From: Spirogloea muscicola
Lineage: Eukaryota; Streptophyta; Zygnematophyceae; Spirogloeales; Spirogloeaceae
Assembly: GCA_009602725.1 (NCBI GenBank)
Contig: WELB01000006.1
Span: forward strand, 1,088,522-1,152,521
Length of the DNA stretch: 64,000 nucleotides
Direction: 5' to 3'
Shown here: piece by piece, positions 56,953 to 64,000 of the stretch
Numbering within the stretch: position 1 is the stretch's first letter
Layout of the letters: each line of letters starts with the position of its first letter
The notes under the pieces: generated by a model
Database searches by the model: none
What the model saw: only the letters and a program-made list of their open reading frames with translations
Told to the model about the DNA's origin: nothing
Program-made: the position numbers and the translations under genes

Positions 56953-59216
56953 ATGGGGCTCGTTGACGGCGAGCTCGTCGTGGTTGGGATGAACTTCACC
57001 TGCCTGCTCCAGCCGCTGATGCGCCTCGAAGTGCCCGACCGCGACTGCACCTTCACGCTCCTGGCCAAGGCGCTGGGCTACGCCATCGTCCTGGCGTCCA
57101 CCATCGTCAAGGCCCCCCAGGTAATGATTGCCCCGATCTGGCTGCAGCCGTCGGTCAGCACCTTCAGAGCGCGAACACCATTCTTTCATGGGGCAATCCC
57201 TCATTGCCCCATCTAACATTGCCTCTGCCACTGAGCCAGCGACCTGCGAGGCCCTTTGTAACGTTAAAGTCTGCTTAGAAGGGCTCGCTACTTCTGTCCT
57301 CATTATCGTGCCTGCTCCGGGCTTTTATATCCAGATATACATCATCCTGAAGAACAAGAGCGTGCAAGGCCTGAGCGCTGCATCCTTTGAGATGGAGCTG
57401 GTCGGCTTCACCATCGCGCTCTCCTACTGCTTCTTCAAGAAGATCCCGTTCAGCGCCTACGGCGAGCTCTTGCCGCTCCTCGTCCAAGGTGCAACAACGT
57501 ATGAGCTTTCGCTCCAGTTAGATGCTCAAATTCCAAATCTCCTACAGCTCCAAGTGTCTCTTTTTGCGACAGAATGCTGATTACTCTGTAGCCAACAGGC
57601 TTTGGGATGAGCCTGCCCCCATCTGAGGGGTGATCAGGTGTCCTTGCAAGTGCTGTGAAGCTGACGCAGGCCACTGATTGCAGGACTGATACTTGTCGGC
57701 CTGGTTTACCGCTTCTCGCCAAAGCTCGGCCCTCTCACCTGGCTGAAGGCTGGGGTGTGAGTTCTCTAATCAGATTACCAAGCCATCCAGGCCTGAAAGG
57801 AGAGCAGTTACGCACCCAGCAGCTCAATGAGTTGAGCTGAGAGTAGCCAACGCTTTCTAGCTACTATCACTCATGCTCCTCTTCACCGCAGTCTGATGTT
57901 GACTATCCTCTGTTGTTGCGGAAGCTGACACTCATGAAGGCAAGCTCAGGTACTGTGCTGCAGCGCCCCCACTGCTCTCAGGCAATGTCTCGGAGAAGGT
58001 TATTGACACCCTATTTGTAAGCTCCACTTATCTGTGCAAGGCCTTGCTGCTCTTCAGCATTGCCCGTGAGTATTTTGTGCAAGCTGTGGGTTGTGCACTA
58101 CAGCCCACTTACCAGCTTTGTGAAGTATCATTTTGTCAGACAAACACCAAGACAATCTACTAAAGTGATCCACTCTGACATGACATCCGCAGGCCTGTCA
58201 GCATGCCATTTTCTTCTTGTCCCGCTTCCCTCAAATCATTGAAAATTTTAGGGTATGTCAAAAATTTGCTTCTCAATATCCTACCAGCCGTTCGTGTTGC
58301 TTAGCAGTCTCTAAGTAATATTGTTGAGGCATCCATGCACCCATGTTCTCTGTCAGCTCTCTCCAAATTAGAACAGCATACTTACTGCAATGACAAGGTC
58401 CAATCTCTACACATCATTTTAGAATGCGGCTCTTTGATGTCCTTGTACTCACGCCTGCGCTGACTTTGCTGTGTAGAATAAGAGCACAGGCCAATTGAGC
58501 TTTGCTACAAGCTTTATGAATCTTGCTGGTTGCCTAGGTGAGTGCTGGCTTTTTCTGGTGCGCTTGTCTCCTTCATGGAAAATGTTGTTGATGTCAATGA
58601 AGAGGAGATGTCATTGCAAATCAAGTGTCCCTTTCAGCCGTATGATATGCTGGCATGAATGTCTGGCATCCAAATATTCATGCAGCTTTTTCCTGTCTTC
58701 TCATCCTATCAGTGTATGGTGCACTGGCTGTGCTGGCATATGCCATAGATTGCACTGCAATCTGCAATGCCCCGATGACAATCGTAACATCTGACTTATC
58801 CTACCTGCTCTTTCTGTTTATAACGTGCAGTGCGCCTGTTCACAAGCATTCAAGAGAGGGCCCCGGCAACCAGTATCCTCTCTCTTTCTTAATTTCTCCT
58901 TCACAGCTCTAAGGCCCACATCATCAGAAGCTGCAAGAGTTAAGCTTCCAGTTCTAGTTTGTAATTGATAACATGTCATTTAGTGAGTACTTCACGCTCA
59001 ACAGGTTCGTACACTTAGGTGCAGAAGCAATTTGGCTTGAGCAAAGCTTCTACTTCCTTCAGTGGGACGTGGGGGCACATTATCCTTGACTGATGCGCAG
59101 TGGTGCTGGGAGCTTGCTTGGGCATCATCACCCATGGGACTGTTTTCTCCCAGATTCTCATGTACAGCAAGCCGGCACCCAAGGTGGACAAAGTGGGTGA
59201 CAAGAAGAGCGAGTGA
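56953..59216 (+). CDS. MPDU1: MPDU1-like PQ-loop protein, eight exons, complete
   Basis: MPDU1 is an ER membrane protein needed for use of dolichol-phosphate mannose and glucose in N-glycan and GPI-anchor synthesis. Exons 56953-57120, 57335-57488, 57684-57756, 57950-58016, 58193-58252, 58477-58537, 58831-58872 and 59101-59216 all have GT-AG borders and join in phase to 246 residues, the usual length. The first PQ-loop is AIVLASTIVKAPQIYIILKN with KSVQGLSAASFEMELVGFTI. The second is AIFFLSRFPQIIENFRNKST with GQLSFATSFMNLAGCLVRLF. Then TSIQERAP, GACLGIITHGTVFSQILMY and a Lys-rich tail ending KVDKVGDKKSE. The Lys tail is typical of ER retrieval, although it is not a strict KKxx. Seven hydrophobic segments can be counted roughly. 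Confidence 0.95.
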
Positions 59217-59875
59217 TTCTTGACCTTTACCCTTGGCAGTGTCCTCGGCTGGATACGATATTGCTGCTGCCCAGCGGGAGTGTTTAAGCACTTGAGCTTC
59301 AGTGTGTGATAGAGCTGCTTAGCTCATAGCATGCAAGCTCTTATGACCTAACTCCTTGATTGCAATGAATTTATATTCAAAAAAGGGGAGGGGGGGGGGA
59401 AAGTGACTTGTGCCTCGTGCAAGTAAGATATTCCAGCTATAGCAGGGCTGGAGTGTTTGCGTGAACCTCTTATTAATTTCTTTGTTCTTATACCAAGCCT
59501 GTACTGGCTTGCTTTTGGCCTCCCTCTCATTACATGTGCATTGCGCGCTTTTCTTGTGTGGCTCCATGGCGATACGTGGCAAAGTGACTAAGCTTCTGGG
59601 GTATGCAAAGAGGCAACCTCAGTGGATCACAATGGGAAAGACTGCTTTGTTTATTCCTGAACCGCGGAATCAAATTTGTCAAGTGGTCTTTCTAGCAGAG
59701 CGGCAGGTCATTGCAAGCTGGGCCTGAGGAAGCAGAGGTGTAGCATCTGCACATTGAGCGTGGGAAATGACTTCTATCCTGTTGCAAGCGTGTAAATAAG
59801 GGGAGTGGCGGAGGCGGGGAGAAAGAGGGAGAGAGGAAAGAGTGGTGAATGGGTGAGCCCGGGTGGGGGACTTGC
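59217..59875. other. 3' flank of MPDU1, no gene recognised
   Basis: Mixed intergenic sequence with a G-run at 59385-59400. A weak copy of the ATTGGCTTG...GCGCGCTT repeat is near 59503-59555. No coding frame is convincing. Confidence 0.5.
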
Positions 59876-61035
59876 TACAGAGAGAAGGCGCGCGGTGTGC
59901 ATGAAATGAAAGGGTGGCCAATTGAAGCCAATACACTATTCAGGAAAAAGCTAGTGCAAAGTGTGGGGCTACACTTATTGAAGCACTGTGCTCAGGTGGC
60001 GAAGGTAACAGCGTGAAGGTAAAAACCATGAATGAGCGCATACAGATCCGACAGGCTAACTTGGGGAGCTGGAGCGCCTCCATGGAAGCCAGTGGCCTGA
60101 CTTAGAGTGCGCCCAGCACGCTGATGAATAGCCAGAACTTGGAAGCGCTGTAAGCTAAGCACTAGTCGCATTCGATAACATGCAATTAAATTGGAGAGGA
60201 AGGGGAGGCATGGATGAGGTGGTGCACGGGGGGTAAGGTGGGTGAAAGAGAAAGTAAAAAGTTCTATCAACAAAAGGCAATGGCCGTGAGAGGACAGCCC
60301 AGTGAAAGTGGCTCTTCCAAAGGGTGGCGAGGGCTTCAAAGCAAGCCCAAAGCAATGGACGAGGTCCGAATGGGCCGTAAAGCGCTGAAGGGAATGAACA
60401 AGGTGAGGAGTGGTGCTGTAAGAATGAGTTCCAACAACTGATCGAGGTTGGTTGAAAAGAGAGGGAGAGTGAAAGGAGTCGGCTGATACTAAAAACGATG
60501 GCATGAGCGGCCACGTACAAGCTGAAGCTGACTAACCAACTGACTGCGCAACGTCCAAACAACGTGTAGAGGCCACCAGAGGAGGCAAGGAACATCCAAA
60601 TCGGCTCGCAGAGCCAATGGCAAGTTTGTTCAGCAATTTACTCTGGATGCAGAGGCTAGACTTCGGGCTCCTGTGAAGAAACACAATATGTGCAGTGTGT
60701 TGAAGAACAGCTGCCAGCACTTCAGCTTCAGCATGCGAGGGATCTCTACACCTGAAGAGAAGGCGCGCGGTGCGCATGAATTTGAAAGGGAGGCCAAATC
60801 TAGCCTTACAAATGTTCTCTTAACTGGGTAATGAGCTGGCTAAGGGGCACACTAAATATCCCCGAGTGGGCACATGCACAGCTGACAAGGTATACTGAGG
60901 CGCCAAACCACCACCACGGAAGCTCATTCGCCTGGGCTAATGGGCTGAGGGGAGAAAGACGGTTCTAGGAGAGAAGGCGCGCGGGGCGCATGAAATGAAA
61001 GGGAGGCCAATTCAAGCCAATACATTGTTCCGGCA
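59876..61035 (-). mobile_element. LINE fragments and dispersed repeats, minus
   Basis: Reversed copies of the TGTATTGGCTTGAA repeat lie at 59880-59942, 60757-60800 and 60970-61030. Between them, about 60025-60185 encodes on the minus strand MRLVLSLQRFQVLAIHQRAG, RTLSQATGFHGGAPAPQVSL and SDLYALIHGFY, a third variant of the LINE tail. A 3'-flank piece with AGCCCTCGCCACCCTTTGGA on the minus strand is near 60310-60345. Confidence 0.65.
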
Positions 61036-61141
61036 TTGTCCAGGAGAATTTTCGTGTATTTGAAACAAACGAAGGCCAAATGGCCGAGAACAGAAGGCAA
61101 GCACATCAAAGACCTACATACTCCACAGCAAATTGACCCGC

Positions 61142-61370
61142 TCAGTAACCACGGGTCAAAACATAAAGGTCGCTAATCGATGCCTGAATACTAGATGTCA
61201 GATACGAAGCCCTTCTGCCACCAACTAGAGCTCGGCCAGCTTTCTGGTGCAAGGCATTAGCCTGAGCACGCTGCAAACAGGTCGAAACACGTCGTCGCAA
61301 GAAAGACAGATATGCAGCTGGCAAGCCCAACTCAGCCGGAAACACATCTGCACGACGTGTGTAGCCTAGG
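61142..61370 (-). mobile_element. LINE tail, second subtype, minus
   Basis: The minus strand encodes RRADVFPAELGLPAAYLSFL, RRRVSTCLQRAQANALHQKA and ASISDLYVLTRGY before a stop at 61142. It is almost the same as the copy at 42097-42463 and shares its 3' flank (TTTGCTGTGGAGTATGTAGG against the similar sequence near 42075). It ends just upstream of the Ala-rich gene at 61507. Confidence 0.8.
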
Positions 61371-61506
61371 AGAGGGGCGATGGCAGGGAGAGGCCAGCCC
61401 AGAAAAAGAAATTGGCGGGGAGCTGCGGCAGCGAGAGAGTGACAACAAGGGGCGTCCGACCAGGTTGGGTGCTCGCGCTCGAGCACTCGGCGCGGGGCAA
61501 GGTGCC

Positions 61507-63510
61507 ATGCGCCACCAAGGAAGGCCGACGGGCCCACGAGACGGCAGTGGCGGCCGCGGCGGCGGCAGTCCAATGGACGGAGCGGTGCAGCAGAGCCAGA
61601 GGCTGGACCAAGTGGGCTGGCCGCCGGACGACGCCGCCGTGGCCGAGCTCCTGGCCGAGGCCGAGGACGCCGCCCTCTTGCGCCTGGCCGCGGGCTCCCA
61701 CCGCACGGCAGCGCCGCCGCAACGAGGATTCCCGGTTGACGGCAGCCTCGACGCCGACGCGAGGCTGGCGCGACTGCAGGCGCCGAGAGCCGCTGCTGCT
61801 CGCTACGAGCCCGCCGCTGAGGAGGACGGCCTCGACGCGGAGCTCGCAGCCAGGCTCGCGGCCCTCAAGGCTCCGCCGCCGTCGGTCGCTAGCGGCGGTG
61901 GGACTGACGAGCGCCCAGCAAGGAGCGCTGGGGGGGCGCCAGCAAGCATGGCGGCGCGAGCTGCCAACGAAGACGCCAGCCATGGCGATCGCTCAGATAG
62001 TGGGGGCCCAAGTGCTCGAAGCTTGGGCTCAGCACGAGCTCCGCTGGCGGCGGCGCCCAGTCGGCCTGCCGCTGCCACCGGCAGTCGCAGGGAAGCGCAG
62101 CCTGGGCGGCCGACGGCAGGCTCGGCTGGGCTCGCTGATGAGCGGCGGACGACAGCGGCGGCCTCGAAGACAGCAGAGGAGGCGGCTGACGAGGAGGACC
62201 TCTACGCTGCGGAGCTGAGGGCACAGCTCACGGCCGGCAGAGCTCGCAGCAGCGGCAGTGCGCCACTCCCTCAGCGGAGCTTCTTCGCCCGGCTGCTGGG
62301 GAAGCCGACTGGCGTCCGGGCCGGTGCAGCTGCCCCAAGCGAGCGGGCCGAGGGCCCCACTGGTGAGCCTCAGACGATGGACACCCAGGTGCCGCTTTTG
62401 GTAGCGACTGTATAGTCGCGGGAGCTGGAGCCACCGTCAAGAGGAGCTCACGCTGCCATCAAAGAGCCGTCCTTGCGGATAGCATGCACGCTGGCAGAGG
62501 TCGCCTAAGCAGGCAAAGGGTGCTCAACGCCCGCGATGCTTGTTCTCTGCAAAGGGCCTGCTGTGTGCTATGTATACCAGAAGCACAATATGGAGGCCCC
62601 TACGTAAGAGCCCTGCATGTCTTGTCTGAACCAGCTGAGGAGCCGACGGAAGCGGACGTGGATGCGCTACTGGCTTCGATGAAGGACGAGCTTGCGCTCG
62701 AGCGGTCGGGCTCCAGGACCTCTGGTGTCTCGCAGTCAGGTCGGCGGCAATGCTAATCTGGAGCTCCACAATGACACTTGTACACATGCGTCATGCTCCT
62801 CTAAGGAGAGGATGCTCCTATATGTAGGGAGCAGCAGAGCTAACAGGCTGACGCTGGGCTCGCGTAACATCGTGCTGTCCCAGGCTATGCACCTGAAGAG
62901 GACGAACACCTATCAGGTGCGCCTCAGACCCTGTCCTGCCTCTCCTGCCTTAGGGCTTAGGGCTGAAGACTGGAGCAGTCTAGGTCAGTCCAACATGTGC
63001 TTTTGAGCAATCTCCGGATGGACCTGTCATGCTGGCCATCTGTGCCTGGCAGCCGCAGAAGCTGAAAGCAGCTTGCACTTGACCTTGCTTGAGGGACTTG
63101 CGTGCTTGATGTGCTTCTTCTGCAGCCATCTCTCGCTAGTCTTCACCCTGACTGTCAGAGTGATTGCTAGGCCGCTGCTTTCCTCCCCATCTGCAAGTTG
63201 AGCTGTGTACCTCTGTAACTCCAGCGATGACCACTGCTACCCAACTCCAGGCTCGGACGACCTCAGCGACGGCTTCCTGGAGTGTCAGGCTTCCTTGGCA
63301 ATGGAGCAGCTCGCGGATGCCGCGAGGCTGGAGGAAGCGGAGATGCAAGCAGGAGAATATCTGCAAGATGTGGGATCATCTGGCCAAGGTGAGGGGTTAA
63401 TGCGACAGAACAATGGGGATACTGACGACAAGGATGATGGATATTTGCCAGATGAGGATTCTACACACCATCTCAAGCAGCCCAAAGGAGAGATGGCAAT
63501 GAAAAAGTAG
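61507..63510 (+). CDS. Unrecognised Ala-rich acidic protein with short helical repeats
   Basis: Four exons fit in phase: 61507-62362 (donor GTGAGC), 62635-62739, 62884-62916 and 63251-63510. The start is ATG 61507 or 61573; both are in frame, and the frame is open further upstream only because of LINE debris. The protein is about 417 residues. It has scattered short leucine/acidic helices of similar pattern: AVAELLAEAEDAALLRLA, DADARLARLQ, LDAELAARLAALK, DEEDLYAAELRAQL, DVDALLASMKDELALE and MEQLADAARLEEAEMQAGEY. LAARLAALK is reminiscent of the MIM1 motif that binds ESCRT-III-partner MIT domains, but this is inference and there is no zinc finger. TGTAA is at 63543, 33 bases after the stop. No known family is recognised. 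Confidence 0.6.
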
Positions 63511-64000
63511 ATTCATCTGACCTTTGCATTGATGATTTGACCTGTAAATTGTAGGTAGTTCGTGCTCATTTCCTGAAATGCACTTGTGGTACAACTTACA
63601 ATCTCACATAGAATTGTGCGATTGATGTTGACAGTGTTGCTTATTAGATTCCAATATCCGGGACTCTCCATCTGACATCTGTTTGTAGTGGACAAAGATT
63701 CACATTAGAATTTGGCATACTTAACCTCATGTGCATGAGTCTTTGTCTGATGGAAACATACTTCGTGAGTTGGCCGTTGAAAAGAAGATTAAAACTTCGA
63801 GCTGGAGCATGCTAATGTGATCGAAATAAATAGGTTGGGAAAACACTCAACAGATAGCGTTTATATGCAAATAAGCTGTTTACCATATGATCGCAAGGGC
63901 ATAACGGTGTTGAGCCTTCTGATGGTGCATATGCAATATGACAAGTTGGATAGTACTTATTGATGATATGAATGAAAGAGAATGATGATTGTAGTGATGA
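63511..64000. other. AT-rich end of window, nothing recognised
   Basis: Apart from TGTAA at 63543-63547, the likely polyadenylation signal of the gene before it, no feature can be supported. Confidence 0.6.

Noticed and set aside
1-64000. CRISPR arrays, rRNA, operons or bacterial-type promoters
   Set aside because: None were seen, and the window is plainly nuclear eukaryotic DNA. No tRNA could be supported by eye, though a covariance search would be the proper test.

Overview
The window is nuclear DNA of a photosynthetic eukaryote, most likely a green alga of chlorophyte (possibly trebouxiophyte) type. The evidence is: host genes broken by short GT-AG introns; a PSB33/TEF5 gene, which is known only from the green lineage; the chlorophyte-type polyadenylation word TGTAA shortly after two stop codons; a CCCTAAA interstitial telomere repeat; and GC-rich CGG/CCG-repeat islands at gene starts. 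The lineage is inferred, not proven. There are two assembly gaps (37447-37822 and 48031-48795) and one ambiguous base (33255).

Layout. 1-4.2 kb holds LINE reverse-transcriptase and 3'-tail copies, some inverted or stacked on each other. About 4.7-30.9 kb, plus strand, is one very large multi-exon VPS13-family bridge-like lipid-transfer gene (chorein N-terminus, repeating middle, VAB region, two C2 domains, VPS13_C, PH-like end, unusual 216-residue last exon). 30.9-34.4 kb is a repeat region with LINE tails and a pogo/Tigger-like transposase fragment (minus). 34.8-36.1 kb is a secreted PstS-like phosphate-binding protein. 36.1-42.8 kb is repeat-rich and AT-rich intergenic DNA with a cluster of LINE tails. 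43.1-45.0 kb is a complete six-exon Rab1 gene. 46.5-48.0 kb, minus, is a PfkB-family sugar kinase. It is divergent from PSB33/TEF5 (49.1-50.3 kb, plus) across a GC-rich island and gap. 50.6-56.4 kb, minus, is APC6/CDC16, a TPR subunit of the anaphase-promoting complex. It is divergent from an eight-exon MPDU1 gene (57.0-59.2 kb, plus). 59.2-61.4 kb is again LINE debris. 61.5-63.5 kb is an unrecognised Ala-rich acidic protein gene. The last 490 bases are AT-rich with nothing recognised.

The genes are ordinary housekeeping functions and do not form a pathway: membrane lipid transfer (VPS13), ER-Golgi traffic (Rab1), dolichol-sugar use in the ER (MPDU1), cell-cycle ubiquitination (APC6), photosystem II organisation (PSB33), sugar or nucleoside phosphorylation (PfkB) and probable phosphate binding outside the cell (PstS-like). 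The most unusual content is the LINE system: many copies of the same C-terminal coding tail, in at least three sequence subtypes. They share a 3'-flanking hairpin repeat, cluster in self-nested groups, and include a foldback inverted repeat of about 2 x 190 bp.
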